46,116 bases of DNA from JAXHLG01 sp964505305 (GTDB lineage Bacteria > Patescibacteriota > Minisyncoccia > Moranbacterales > DUUL01): contig CAZDHE010000006.1 in assembly GCA_964505305.1 (NCBI GenBank), positions 1 to 46,116 on the forward strand. Direction: 5' to 3'. The notes below the pieces were generated by a model. The model saw only the letters and a program-made list of their open reading frames with translations. It did not search any database and was not told the DNA's origin. Made by a program: the position numbers and the translations under genes. Shown here piece by piece: positions 17,014 to 25,205 of this stretch (the stretch's first letter is position 1; each line of letters opens with the position of its first letter).

Positions 17014-17745
17014 TTACTTCTTGCTCTTCTCCGCAGAGGCGGTTTTCTTATCAGCCTTGGGTTCACCCTTCTTTTCCCTGCTTACAGCAGAAGAATTCTT
17101 CTTTTGAGCAGCCGGCTTGCTGGTTTTTCTTGCTGCTGTTGCTTTCTTGTCCTTAACTGCAGAATCTTTTTTCTTGGCGCCGGCTTCTTTTTCCGCTCCG
17201 GAGGTGTTTTTCTTGACCTCTTGCTTCTTGGATTTATCAACAGTTTCTGATTTTTTCTTCTTTTGTTCTTGCTCTTCTCCGACCTTTTTGCCTTCCAACT
17301 TGCTCAAAGCGGCCAAAGTAGCCTTGGCCACATTGATTTTATTGGGAGAACCAAGCGATTTAGCTGTAATATTTTTAACTCCGGACAATTCTATAACGGA
17401 ACGCATCGCTCCTCCCGCCACGATTCCTCTTCCTTCTTTAGCAGGCTTAATCATCACCTTGGCTCCGCCGAATTTTTCATCCACTCTAAAAGAAATAGTA
17501 GAGTCCAACCTTTTTATTAGAATAACATTTTTCTTGGCTTTACTGAAAGCTTTATTTATTGAATCCGAAACGTCCACCCCCTTAGCGGTTCCCACTCCCA
17601 CTTTTCCTTTTCTATTGCCAACTACTACGGTAGCTCGAAAAGAGAACCTTCTTCCGCCCTTCATTACCCTGGCAACCCTAGCTAAGTCCAATAATCTTTG
17701 CTCAAACTCTTGCTTCTTTTTTCCGTTAAATTTCTTGTTCGACAT
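17014..17745 (-). CDS. rpsE: 30S ribosomal protein uS5 with long charged tail
   Basis: A 243-aa small-subunit protein involved in decoding accuracy. The S5 double-stranded RNA-binding domain reads EFEQRLLDLARVARVMKGGR and continues through GNRKGKVGVGTAKG. The C-terminal domain ends near NVAKATLAALSKL, at about residue 155. The remaining 85 residues or so are a low-complexity Lys/Ala/Glu/Ser tail, roughly a third of the protein and not seen in model bacteria. It starts with ATG at 17745, 22 bases after rplR. Confidence 0.96.
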   Translation of the reverse strand: MSNKKFNGKKKQEFEQRLLDLARVARVMKGGRRFSFRATVVVGNRKGKVGVGTAKGVDVSDSINKAFSKAKKNVILIKRLDSTISFRVDEKFGGAKVMIKPAKEGRGIVAGGAMRSVIELSGVKNITAKSLGSPNKINVAKATLAALSKLEGKKVGEEQEQKKKKSETVDKSKKQEVKKNTSGAEKEAGAKKKDSAVKDKKATAARKTSKPAAQKKNSSAVSREKKGEPKADKKTASAEKSKK

Positions 17746-17767
17746 TGATAAAATTTAAATCTTAATT

Positions 17768-18112
17768 CTAAAACTTCAAGCCTTGTTCTCTCATTCCCTC
17801 GGCCAAAGCCTTTACTTTTCCATGGTATTTATAACCGGACCTATCGAAAACCGCTTCTTTGATTTTTTTCTTCATAGCTTTTTCAGCCGCTTTTTTACCG
17901 GTTTCTTTGGCGGTTTCAACATTATAGCCATTGCCTTTGATTTCACCGCTTTGGGCAGAAACCAAAGTTTTCCCTTCTTGATCGTCTATAAGCTGAACAT
18001 ATATCCGCTTGTTACTCCTGAAAACTGATATCCTGGGTCTTTCAGAAAATCCAAAAGCTTTAGCCTTGGCTCTTCTTTTTCTATGCAATCTTTTTTGATT
18101 CCTGCTAATCAT
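17768..18112 (-). CDS. rplR: 50S ribosomal protein uL18
   Basis: A 114-aa protein that binds 5S rRNA in the central protuberance together with uL5. The pattern KRLHRKRRAKAKAFGFSERPRISVFRSNKRIYVQLIDDQEGKTLVSA and the C-terminal FDRSGYKYHGKVKALAEGMREQGL are typical, and the length is normal. It starts with ATG at 18110-18112, 39 bases after rplF, in the conserved order rplF-rplR-rpsE. Confidence 0.96.
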   Translation of the reverse strand: MISRNQKRLHRKRRAKAKAFGFSERPRISVFRSNKRIYVQLIDDQEGKTLVSAQSGEIKGNGYNVETAKETGKKAAEKAMKKKIKEAVFDRSGYKYHGKVKALAEGMREQGLKF

Positions 18113-18151
18113 AATTGTATCTTAAACTTTTATCTTAAAAAATAACTCTAA

Positions 18152-18700
18152 TTATTCACCGGCTCCGGCTGCTCTTTTTCCTTCCTTCTTAATAAATTCC
18201 TCGCCCACATACCTAAAGCCCTTACCTTTATAAGGCTCCACTTTTCTTAAGGATTTTATTTCAGCCGCAAATTGACCCACTTTCTCTTTGTCTATTCCAC
18301 TTATGGTTAAAACATCTTTTTCAATAGAAGCCTCTATGCCTTGAGGAATTTGTTTCTCCACCGGGTGGGAGAAGCCTAAATTCAAGTTAATTTTATCACC
18401 TTGAACCGCCATTCTATAGCCGACTCCGTGTAATTCCAGTTTTTTTTCAAATCCTTCGGTGACACCTTTGATCATATTGGCAATAACAGCCCTCGCAGTG
18501 CCCCACATAGACTTGGCTTGCTTGGTATTTTCTCTTTGAGAGGCTATAATATCGCCTTCTTCATTTTTCTTCACATCCACTCGATAGCCGAAATCAAACG
18601 AGAGTTCTCCCTTAGGTCCTTTAACGGTAATAGTTCTATCTTTAATTTCAGCTGTTACTCCTTCCGGAATCTGAATGGGTAATTTTCCAATTCTTGACAT
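18152..18700 (-). CDS. rplF: 50S ribosomal protein uL6
   Basis: A 182-aa protein near the sarcin-ricin loop. It begins MSRIGKLPIQIPEGV, the universal L6 start, and has the C-terminal block PYKGKGFRYVGEEFIKKEGK before a short Ala/Gly end. The length is normal. It is separated from rpsN by 181 bases, an unusually wide gap for this operon. That gap contains an AAGCTA-type repeat next to the start codon and a 9-bp inverted repeat. Confidence 0.97.
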   Translation of the reverse strand: MSRIGKLPIQIPEGVTAEIKDRTITVKGPKGELSFDFGYRVDVKKNEEGDIIASQRENTKQAKSMWGTARAVIANMIKGVTEGFEKKLELHGVGYRMAVQGDKINLNLGFSHPVEKQIPQGIEASIEKDVLTISGIDKEKVGQFAAEIKSLRKVEPYKGKGFRYVGEEFIKKEGKRAAGAGE

Positions 18701-18881
18701 AAAATTTGATTAGCTTTTTAGCTTGTAGCTTGTTAAGTTATTAAAACAAAACTCATAACTATTCAGAAAATACCATTGTTTCACCACTTTATTGCTTTTG
18801 CCAAACAACTTAATCGGCATTCGCTAAAAATATTCTGTTAATGAAACAATCTAATAATAGCAAATTTCTGTAAATAAAACC
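18701..18881 (-). other. rplF-rpsN spacer with AAGCTA repeat and hairpin
   Basis: On the coding strand the last 35 bases before the rplF ATG contain AACAAGCTACAAGCTA and AAAAAGCTAAT, a short tandem motif repeated in front of several other genes of the cluster. Farther upstream, ATTGTTTCA (18775-18783) and TGAAACAAT (18842-18850) form a perfect 9-bp stem around a 58-base loop. No coding sequence was seen. Confidence 0.5.
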
Positions 18882-19067
18882 TTACCAACTTGATTTCTTC
18901 ACTCCGGGGATCTCTCCCTTTTGAGCCAATTCCCTAAAACAAATTCTGCACAAATCATAATCCCGCAAATAACCTCTTTTTCTGCCGCACTTCCAGCACC
19001 TTCGCACTTCCCGAGTTGAATACTTGGGCTTCTTGTTGGCTTTTTCTATTAAAGCTTTTCTGGCCAT
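18882..19067 (-). CDS. rpsN: 30S ribosomal protein uS14, zinc-binding type
   Basis: A 61-aa short, zinc-containing form of S14 (type Z). It has CWKCGRKRGYLRDYDLCRIC, that is two CxxC pairs, and the C-terminal FRELAQKGEIPGVKKSSW end. It helps assemble the 30S head. The long zinc-free form is not present in the window. Position between rplE and rpsH is conserved. It starts with ATG at 19067. Confidence 0.97.
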   Translation of the reverse strand: MARKALIEKANKKPKYSTREVRRCWKCGRKRGYLRDYDLCRICFRELAQKGEIPGVKKSSW

Positions 19068-19198
19068 AAAAAATTATTTAAATTAATTAATTTCAACAGA
19101 GAATTGATTTTGCAGAAATTTCTTTAATATGGGACTATTTCCAATATAAACAAACAATCAAAACCCCTCTTGAATTTCAAATTTACTTAATCATAAAA

Positions 19199-19591
19199 TT
19201 ACCAAACTTCGCAAACAACCTCTCCTCCGACTCCTTCTTTTCTGGCTTCCTGATCAGTCAAAAGACCCTTGGATGTGGATATAATAGAAAAACCGTAACC
19301 ATTTCTCACCTTTTCAACTTCTTCCTTGCCTTTGTAAATTCGACAACCCTGCCTACTAATTCTTTTCAATCCGTTTATCACAGGCTCTCCATTCTTGTAG
19401 CTAAGTTTTATCTTAATAAAATTCTTGTTTCCCTCGGAAAAAATAGATATTTTTTCAATACAGCCTCTTTTGTACAAAACTTGCGCCACGGCCATTTTAA
19501 ATTTGGAAGACGGCATAGAAACATCCGCTTTCCCGGCCATTTGGGCATTTCTTATTCTAGTCAACATGTCAGCAATTTGATCGAAACTCAT
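19199..19591 (-). CDS. rpsH: 30S ribosomal protein uS8
   Basis: A 130-aa protein binding the central domain of 16S rRNA. MSFDQIADMLTRIRNAQMAG at the start and GFSIISTSKGLLTDQEARK toward the end are standard, and the length is normal. It is followed by a 131-base spacer before rplF's neighbour rpsN is reached in genome order; transcription runs rplE, rpsN, rpsH only if the order is read by coordinates 20159 to 18882, with rpsH preceding rpsN. That rpsH-before-rpsN order is the reverse of the common rpsN-rpsH order. Confidence 0.96.
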   Translation of the reverse strand: MSFDQIADMLTRIRNAQMAGKADVSMPSSKFKMAVAQVLYKRGCIEKISIFSEGNKNFIKIKLSYKNGEPVINGLKRISRQGCRIYKGKEEVEKVRNGYGFSIISTSKGLLTDQEARKEGVGGEVVCEVW

Positions 19592-19616
19592 ATCTCTAAT
19601 TAAAATTATATATTAA

Positions 19617-20159
19617 TTAATCCTTTTGAATAGGAAAACCAAGTAATTCAAACAACTTCAAGCCTTCTTCTCTGTTTTCGGCGGTAGTTTTGACATTAAC
19701 CTGTAAGCCGAAAATAGTCTTAACGTTATCATGGGATATCTCCGGAAAAACCAGCTGTTCCTTCATTCCATAATTTAAATTACCCATACCATCCACACTC
19801 TTTCTCTCTATTCCTCTAAAATCCCTCATTCTGGGCAAAGTAACTCCGATAAATCTTTCCATAAAATCCCACATTCTTCTACCTCTCAAAGTGACCACCG
19901 CTCCGATTTCCTGACCTTGCCTTACTTTAAAACCGGAAATGGATTTTTTAGCTTTGCTCAGAACCGGAGCTTGACCGGTTATAGCTCTTAAATCATTTAT
20001 TACGTCTTTTTTAAACTCGGGGTTTTTATCCGCCTTAGACAAACCAACGTTTATAGAGATCTTTTCCGGCCTGGCAACAGACCAATCATTACCCTTGCCA
20101 AAATCCTTTTTAAGTTGAGGGATAACTTCCTTTATATACTTTTTTCTTAAGTTGTTCAT
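19617..20159 (-). CDS. rplE: 50S ribosomal protein uL5
   Basis: A 180-aa 5S rRNA-binding protein of the central protuberance. Recognised by ISINVGLSKADKNP, the block AKKSISGFKVRQGQEIGAVVTLRG, the segment MWDFMERFIGVTLPRMRDFRG and the C-terminal TTAENREEGLKLFELLGFP. The length is normal. It follows rplX by 29 bases and precedes rpsH by 25 bases. It starts with ATG at 20159. Confidence 0.97.
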   Translation of the reverse strand: MNNLRKKYIKEVIPQLKKDFGKGNDWSVARPEKISINVGLSKADKNPEFKKDVINDLRAITGQAPVLSKAKKSISGFKVRQGQEIGAVVTLRGRRMWDFMERFIGVTLPRMRDFRGIERKSVDGMGNLNYGMKEQLVFPEISHDNVKTIFGLQVNVKTTAENREEGLKLFELLGFPIQKD

Positions 20160-20188
20160 AACCGATAATTAAAACTGTTTTAGTTAAT

Positions 20189-20500
20189 TTAGAATGAAGC
20201 TTTGCACTTTTTACAAGATCTAAACTTCTTTTCACCTTCCAATTTATACTCCACTCTGGTTAATTTTCCACATTTGGGACAAACCAACTGCAAATTGGAA
20301 ACATCAACCGGAGCAAAAAAACTTATAATTTCTCCTTTGCGATCTTTGCCATTCCCCTTAATATGCTTTTTAACTTCATTGACTCCTTCCACTACAGCCT
20401 TGCCGGCGGTTCTGTCAATGCTGGTAATTTTTCCCTTTTTTCCCCGATCTTTGCCGGATAAAACTTTTACCTTATCATTTTGTCTGAGTCTGATTTTCAT
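20189..20500 (-). CDS. rplX: 50S ribosomal protein uL24
   Basis: A 103-aa assembly initiator of the large subunit. The KOW motif is KVLSGKDRGKKGKITSIDR, and the C-terminal half has VCPKCGKLTRVEYK and CKKCKASF. These two CxxC pairs probably bind zinc, as in many bacterial L24 proteins. It lies 18 bases after rplN and starts with ATG at 20500. Confidence 0.96.
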   Translation of the reverse strand: MKIRLRQNDKVKVLSGKDRGKKGKITSIDRTAGKAVVEGVNEVKKHIKGNGKDRKGEIISFFAPVDVSNLQLVCPKCGKLTRVEYKLEGEKKFRSCKKCKASF

Positions 20501-20518
20501 AAAAAAACTTTTAACTCT

Positions 20519-20884
20519 TTAATACACTTCCTTAGCCGAAGAAACAATTTTCATAAAACCGCGCTCTCTCACTTCTCTGGCTATGGGACCAAAAACTCTG
20601 GTTCCTTTGGGGTCCATCCCCTCCACTATAATAGCGGCATTATCATCAAATTTAATATAAGATCCGTCTTTTCTTCTATAGGGTTGTCTTTGTCTAACAA
20701 TAACAGCTTTAACCACATCTTTTTTCTTAACGGCGCCTCGGGGCTCGGACTCTTTCACTGAAGCCAAAACAACATCTCCCAAACGAGCATACCTTCTCCT
20801 GGAGCCTCCCAGTATCTTAAAACACTGGATTGTCTTAGCTCCCGAGTTGTCTGCCACTTTCAATTTTGTCTCCACTTGAATCAT
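20519..20884 (-). CDS. rplN: 50S ribosomal protein uL14
   Basis: A 121-aa subunit-interface protein. It begins MIQVETKLKVADNSGAKTIQ and has the conserved GDVVLASVKESEPRGAVKK and GTRVFGPIAREVRERGFMKI blocks. The length is normal. Its start is preceded, on the coding strand, by an AAGCTAACAAGCAAT-type repeat within 30 bases. A 145-base spacer separates it from rpsQ. Confidence 0.97.
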   Translation of the reverse strand: MIQVETKLKVADNSGAKTIQCFKILGGSRRRYARLGDVVLASVKESEPRGAVKKKDVVKAVIVRQRQPYRRKDGSYIKFDDNAAIIVEGMDPKGTRVFGPIAREVRERGFMKIVSSAKEVY

Positions 20885-21029
20885 ATTTTTAACTTATTGC
20901 TTGTTAGCTTGTTAAATTTGCCCCGATACTTTCAATTATATCACTATAACAAATTACCGGTAATTGAAAAATAAAATTTAAACCAATTAACTTCAACCGA
21001 TGCAAAAAAATTGATTGGACATTAATATT
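20885..21029 (-). other. rplN-rpsQ spacer with palindrome
   Basis: It holds the perfect 14-bp palindrome AATTACCGGTAATT (20952-20965) and an AAGCTA-type repeat next to the rplN start. No coding sequence or promoter pair was seen. The length is unusual for this position, where the genes usually almost touch. Confidence 0.4.
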
Positions 21030-21299
21030 CTAATTCGAATTATCCGCCACTTCCCACTTTTTTTCCTTGCTTATGGGCTTAACCTGAACTATTACTACGC
21101 TATCTCCGATCTTGCATTTATTCTTCTCATCATGGGCCTTGTACCTACCGGTTTTCCTATATTTCTTAGAATAAAGAGGATGAGTCTTCAAATCAGTTAC
21201 TTCTACAACCACGGTTTTATCGTTTTTATCGCTCACTACGACACCCTTCTTTTTAACTAAAACTTTATCCTCGGAATTGTCTCTTGCTTGCTTTTCCAT
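21030..21299 (-). CDS. rpsQ: 30S ribosomal protein uS17
   Basis: An 89-aa primary 16S rRNA-binding protein. KKGVVVSDKNDKTVVVEVTD, the HPLYSKKYRKTGRYKAHDE segment and GDSVVIVQVKPISKEKKWEV identify it. The length is normal. It follows rpmC by 11 bases and starts with ATG at 21299. Confidence 0.96.
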   Translation of the reverse strand: MEKQARDNSEDKVLVKKKGVVVSDKNDKTVVVEVTDLKTHPLYSKKYRKTGRYKAHDEKNKCKIGDSVVIVQVKPISKEKKWEVADNSN

Positions 21300-21310
21300 A
21301 GTAAAACAAA

Positions 21311-21505
21311 TTAATTACTTACTTCTTTTTCCTTTAAAATAGTTAATATCCTGGCAATATCCTTCCGGAGATGCTTATATTCCTGATGATTCTTGCTCTG
21401 TCTTGACCTTATATTAAAACCCGCTTTGCAAAGATAAGCCTTTTTTTCGTTCAAAAGGTTTCTCAGTTCTTCCTCGGTCTGTTTTCTTAGCTCTTGTGCT
21501 TTCAT
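21311..21505 (-). CDS. rpmC: 50S ribosomal protein uL29
   Basis: A 64-aa two-helix protein at the exit-tunnel rim, near the SRP docking site. MKAQELRKQTEEELRNLLNEKK and the C-terminal KDIARILTILKEKE match the family, and the length is normal. It lies five bases after rplP and eleven before rpsQ, so translation is probably coupled. Confidence 0.94.
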   Translation of the reverse strand: MKAQELRKQTEEELRNLLNEKKAYLCKAGFNIRSRQSKNHQEYKHLRKDIARILTILKEKEVSN

Positions 21506-21510
21506 AAAAA

Positions 21511-21921
21511 CTAATCTTTAGTTACAAACTTAGTCTTGACGCTTAATTTATCTGAGGCCAGCTTCATAGCTCTTTTAGCTACATCCTTCTTAATTCCGTC
21601 AATTTCAAACAAAACTCTTCCCGGCTTCACCTTTGCCACAAAAAATTCCGGATCGCCCTTTCCTTTTCCCATGGGAACCTCGCTCCCTTTTCTACTCATT
21701 GGGTGATCGGGAAAAATCCTAATCCAAATCTTACCGCCCTTTTGGACATATCTTGTCATTGCTCGCCTGGCAGCCTCAATCTCTCTGGAATTAATCAAAC
21801 CGGATGTCATAGCTTTCATTCCAAATTCTCCAAAAGCAACTTGTGCTCCGCGAGAAGCTGTTCCCCTGATTTTTCCGCCTCTTTGCTTTTTTCTAAATTT
21901 AACCTTTTTAGGCATTAACAT
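21511..21921 (-). CDS. rplP: 50S ribosomal protein uL16
   Basis: A 136-aa protein close to the A-site tRNA. MLMPKKVKFRKKQRG is the standard start, which supports the first ATG at 21921 over the one two codons later. GEFGMKAMTSGLINSREIEAARRAMTRY and IRIFPDHPMSRKGSEVPMGKGKG are conserved blocks. The length is normal. It lies 19 bases after rpsC. Confidence 0.97.
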   Translation of the reverse strand: MLMPKKVKFRKKQRGGKIRGTASRGAQVAFGEFGMKAMTSGLINSREIEAARRAMTRYVQKGGKIWIRIFPDHPMSRKGSEVPMGKGKGDPEFFVAKVKPGRVLFEIDGIKKDVAKRAMKLASDKLSVKTKFVTKD

Positions 21922-21940
21922 AGCTCTTTTCCTTTATTGA

Positions 21941-22609
21941 TTAACGGTTTCTATGCTTGGTCTCTTTCTTACCGGTTGTCTCCTTCAGGTAAAGCCAAAC
22001 CTTGACTCCGATAGTTCCATAAGTTGTATAAGCAACCGATTTAGCAAAATCTATATTGGCTCTTAAAGTATGTAAAGGTAAACTTCCCTTGGAGAGCCAT
22101 TCCTTCCTGGACATTTCCGCTCCGCCCAATCTTCCGGACAAACCAATCTTAACCCCTACAACATTCCTGTTTTTAATAGCCTTGTCCAGGGTCATTTTCA
22201 TCACTTTTCTAAAAGCCACTCTCTTTTCAATCTGCTCGGCAATATCATCAGCTAAAAGTTGAGCATTCTCTTCCATATATTTAATCTCCTTGACATCTAT
22301 TTTTACTTCGGCTTTTTCCTTGAAAAAATATTTCTTTTTAATCGCCGCAGTTAACTTCTCCAGGCCTTCTCCCGCTCTACCGATCAAAACTCCCGGGCGA
22401 TTGGAATAAATCAAAATTCTAACTTTACCCACGCTTCTCTCTATTTCAATAGAAGCCACACCGGCCTTTCTAAGCTTGGCTCTTAAATCCGTTCTTAATT
22501 TGATATCCTGCTGAAGATTCTTCTGATAGTTTTTATCATTATACCAACGAGACTTCCAAGTCTTATTGATACCTATTCTGAATACTCTCGGGTCTACTTT
22601 GTGTCCCAT
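21941..22609 (-). CDS. rpsC: 30S ribosomal protein uS3
   Basis: A 222-aa protein at the mRNA entry site. It begins MGHKVDPRVFRIGINKTW. The KH domain includes RILIYSNRPGVLIGRAGEGLE, and the C-terminal domain has GRLGGAEMSRKEW and IDFAKSVAYTTYGTIGVKVW. The length is normal. An AAGCTA repeat sits just upstream of its ATG, and rplV lies 65 bases upstream in the transcript. Confidence 0.97.
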   Translation of the reverse strand: MGHKVDPRVFRIGINKTWKSRWYNDKNYQKNLQQDIKLRTDLRAKLRKAGVASIEIERSVGKVRILIYSNRPGVLIGRAGEGLEKLTAAIKKKYFFKEKAEVKIDVKEIKYMEENAQLLADDIAEQIEKRVAFRKVMKMTLDKAIKNRNVVGVKIGLSGRLGGAEMSRKEWLSKGSLPLHTLRANIDFAKSVAYTTYGTIGVKVWLYLKETTGKKETKHRNR

Positions 22610-22674
22610 TTTTTTAGCTTCTTAGCTTGTTAATTAGGAGTTGCTGAAACAACAACGCTTAATTCGAATAAATA

Positions 22675-23226
22675 TTAAACTTTTTTAGCATTCACTTCAT
22701 TCTTGTCATCTTTCTTCCCATCGGAACTTTTCTTGGCTTTATCGGAAACCGTCTTCTTTTCCTTGCTTTTTTCAATTGCTTTTTTCTCATCTTGAGCTTT
22801 ATTGCCTGTTTCCTTCTTTTTTTCATCAGTAGCTTCCCGTTCGGCTTTTCCGCTTTTACCAAAATCTTTTTGGGGTTCTTTTTCTTTCTTGCTTTCACTG
22901 ACCCCCAGAATCAGATCTACATGACAAGTTCTTTTCATGATCTTAGCCGCTCTTCCATAAGCCCTGGCTCTCCATCTTTTCATAGTCATTCCTTCATTCA
23001 CCTTGATCTCGGAAATATATAAATCTTCTTCATTTAACTTGAAATTGTTCTTGGCATTGGCCACTGCGCTGCGAAGAAGCTTTAACAAATCTTCACAAGA
23101 GCCCTTTCTCCAAACCATCAACTGAGCCGCCGCCTCTTCAACTCCCACCCCTTTCAAAGGGTTAACTACTTCCCTGACTTTCCTGGCCGATTTCCTATAA
23201 TTTTTTAAACTCGCCTTAACTTGCAT
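22675..23226 (-). CDS. rplV: 50S ribosomal protein uL22 with charged tail
   Basis: A 183-aa protein lining the exit tunnel. The core begins MQVKASLKNYRKSARKVREVV and contains ANAKNNFKLNEEDLYISEI and MKRWRARAYGRAAKIMKRTCHVDL. It ends near residue 115, where most L22 proteins end. About 65 extra residues are an almost pure Lys/Glu/Asp/Ala low-complexity tail. The ATG at 23226 is preceded by the longest AAGCTA-type tandem repeat of the cluster. Confidence 0.95.
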   Translation of the reverse strand: MQVKASLKNYRKSARKVREVVNPLKGVGVEEAAAQLMVWRKGSCEDLLKLLRSAVANAKNNFKLNEEDLYISEIKVNEGMTMKRWRARAYGRAAKIMKRTCHVDLILGVSESKKEKEPQKDFGKSGKAEREATDEKKKETGNKAQDEKKAIEKSKEKKTVSDKAKKSSDGKKDDKNEVNAKKV

Positions 23227-23276
23227 AATTTTAGCTTATTAGCTTGTAGCTTATTAGCTTATTAGCTTATTAAAAT
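23227..23276 (-). repeat. AAGCTAAT tandem repeat in front of rplV
   Basis: On the coding strand the 50 bases before rplV are a near-perfect tandem series built from AATAAGCTAAT and ACAAGCTAAT units. Related, shorter series lie directly before rplF, rplN, rpsC, rpsS and rplB. No Shine-Dalgarno sequence accompanies them. Confidence 0.8.
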
Positions 23277-23385
23277 CTACCTTAATATTTTCCTTAGTTG
23301 CCGTCCTGTATTCCCGCGACTATCGTTTATTTCATAAAATAATCCTTCTTTCAACTTTGGAAATAGCCCCGCTTCACAGACTCGC

Positions 23386-23667
23386 TTACTTTGTCTCTTG
23401 TTCTTTCTGCAGTTTCCCTCCGTGCTTAACAAACTTCCTGGTCGGAGAAAACTCTCCCAGCTTGTGTCCAACCATATCTTCCGTAACAAAAACCTCGATA
23501 AAATTCTTACCATTATGCACTCCAAAAATAAATCCTACCATTTCGGGAGTAATCACGCAAGCCCTTGACCAGGTTTTGATAACTTTTTTATCTCCGGGCT
23601 TTAAATCTTTAACCTTTTTCAATAATTTCTCGTCTATAAACGGTCCTTTTTTGATTGATCTGGACAT
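23386..23667 (-). CDS. rpsS: 30S ribosomal protein uS19
   Basis: A 93-aa protein of the 30S head. It begins MSRSIKKGPFIDEKLLKKV and has VITPEMVGFIFGVHNGKNFIEV and MVGHKLGEFSPTRKFVKHGG, all family hallmarks. The length is normal. About 160 bases separate its stop from the rplV start. It starts with ATG at 23667, with a TAAGCTAATAAGCTA series just upstream. Confidence 0.97.
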   Translation of the reverse strand: MSRSIKKGPFIDEKLLKKVKDLKPGDKKVIKTWSRACVITPEMVGFIFGVHNGKNFIEVFVTEDMVGHKLGEFSPTRKFVKHGGKLQKEQETK

Positions 23668-23778
23668 AACTTTAGCTTATTAGCTTATTGCTTATTAGCT
23701 TATTAACTCTGCTCTATCAAATTAATATATCGAGCTTTGAAAAATTTCATCTCTCCGCTCCATCTTTTATAATTCCGG

Positions 23779-24618
23779 CTATTTCCTTTTCTTCTTTTGC
23801 CGTCTCTTAATAATATACTTACCGGAGGGCTTACTTTTCTTTCTGGTCTTCTTGCCCAGAGCCGGCTTGCCCCAAGGAGATTTAGGATATTTCAATCCAA
23901 TCGGCTGCCGCCCTTCTCCTCCTCCATGCGGATGATCAACCGGGTTCATAGCAGATCCTCTCACTTTGGGCCTTCTGGCCATATGTCTTTTTCTTCCTGC
24001 TTTTCCTATCCTATAAGAACTATGCTCGAAATTACTTACTTGACCGACAGTGGCATAACATTCGTTAGGAATCATTCGAATCTCTCCGGAAGCCATTTTT
24101 AAATGAGCCATTTTGCCTTCAATGGCCTGAACCGCAATGGCCGAACCGGCGCTTCTTGCCATTTGCCCTCCTTTTTGGGGCTTCATTTCTACATTACTAA
24201 CAAAAGTTCCCACCGGAATATTTTTCAATTTAAGCCTATTGCCGTCTTCTACCGGAGCATTTTCTTCAGTAATAATTTCTCCGCCTTTTTTCATTCCCTT
24301 AGTTGCCAGAACATATCTCTTTTCTCCGTCTTTATAAGCCACTAAAGCTATCAAAGCACTTCTGTTAGGGTCTTTCTCAATAGACTGAACCTTGCCGGCA
24401 ATTCCAAATTTATTCATCTTAAAATCAATTTCTCTGTACTTTCGCTTGTTTCCGCCTCCTCGATGTCGAACAGAAATGGTCCCCTTAGATCTTCCGACTT
24501 TACGCTTTAAATTAGAAGACAAGCTTTTCTCCGGCTTCTTATCCGTTAAATTTTCCGGCTTTACCACAGACATTCCTCTTCTGCCGGCATTGTTTTTTCT
24601 GTAAACTTTAACTGACAT
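23779..24618 (-). CDS. rplB: 50S ribosomal protein uL2
   Basis: A 279-aa protein needed for subunit joining and near the peptidyl transferase centre. TISVRHRGGGNKRKYREIDFK, GSAIAVQAIEGKMAHLKMASGE and VRGSAMNPVDHPHGGGEGRQP are diagnostic; the last includes the essential histidine. The length is normal. It starts with ATG at 24618. A 124-base spacer with a small CTTCTG/CAGAAG hairpin separates it from rplW. Confidence 0.97.
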   Translation of the reverse strand: MSVKVYRKNNAGRRGMSVVKPENLTDKKPEKSLSSNLKRKVGRSKGTISVRHRGGGNKRKYREIDFKMNKFGIAGKVQSIEKDPNRSALIALVAYKDGEKRYVLATKGMKKGGEIITEENAPVEDGNRLKLKNIPVGTFVSNVEMKPQKGGQMARSAGSAIAVQAIEGKMAHLKMASGEIRMIPNECYATVGQVSNFEHSSYRIGKAGRKRHMARRPKVRGSAMNPVDHPHGGGEGRQPIGLKYPKSPWGKPALGKKTRKKSKPSGKYIIKRRQKKKRK

Positions 24619-24742
24619 ATATTTAACTTTTTAGCTTGTAGCTTATTAATTAATTTACGTTAACCTTTTCGAGCCTTCTGTTTTACCAGAAGAACATCTA
24701 TCTAAACATCGCTTTTACGCTTGCAACTTTATAAAATCAGCT

Positions 24743-25153
24743 TTACTCATTAAACAATTTAATCTCTTGTCCTGACTTTATGGTAACAACAGCTTTTTTA
24801 AAACCCTTCTTTTTCCCGGCTCTCATTCTAAAAGTGTGGTTTTCAGGTTTTTTTCTGAGTACATTAACTTTGGTTACGTCTACTCCGTAAAAAGCCTCGA
24901 CCGCTTGAGCCACTTGTTTCTTGTTGGCATCTTTCCCAACCTTGAAGACATACTTATTAAGATTATTCTTGCTCATAGCATCTTCCGATACAATCGGGGA
25001 AATAAGCGTTCTGCTTACCAAATCGGCATTAGCTTTCAATTCCGGACTGAGTTTCTTCTTCTTGCCGGTTTTCTTGGAACCGCTTTTTTTCTCCTTGTCT
25101 TGCTTATTCGACTCCTTTTCTTCCTCTTGTCTTTTTCTTAATAATGCTGTCAT
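24743..25153 (-). CDS. rplW: 50S ribosomal protein uL23 with N-terminal extension
   Basis: A 136-aa exit-tunnel protein that docks trigger factor and SRP. The L23 core starts at about residue 50 with LISPIVSEDAMSKNNLNKYVFKV and includes VEAFYGVDVTKVNVLRKKP. The first 45-50 residues are a charged extension (QEEEKESNKQDKEKKSGSKK) not found in typical L23. No internal start codon close to the core looks better than the ATG at 25153, so the extension is probably real. Confidence 0.92.
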   Translation of the reverse strand: MTALLRKRQEEEKESNKQDKEKKSGSKKTGKKKKLSPELKANADLVSRTLISPIVSEDAMSKNNLNKYVFKVGKDANKKQVAQAVEAFYGVDVTKVNVLRKKPENHTFRMRAGKKKGFKKAVVTIKSGQEIKLFNE

Positions 25154-25205
25154 AAACTAAATTAAAACATATAAAAATTTTGATTTCCCTGTTTGTCCGT
25201 CAAGA

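Noticed and set aside
17014..17758. Long plus-strand frames opposite rpsE and other ribosomal genes
   Set aside because: They are mirror frames of lysine-rich coding sequence and have no independent support.
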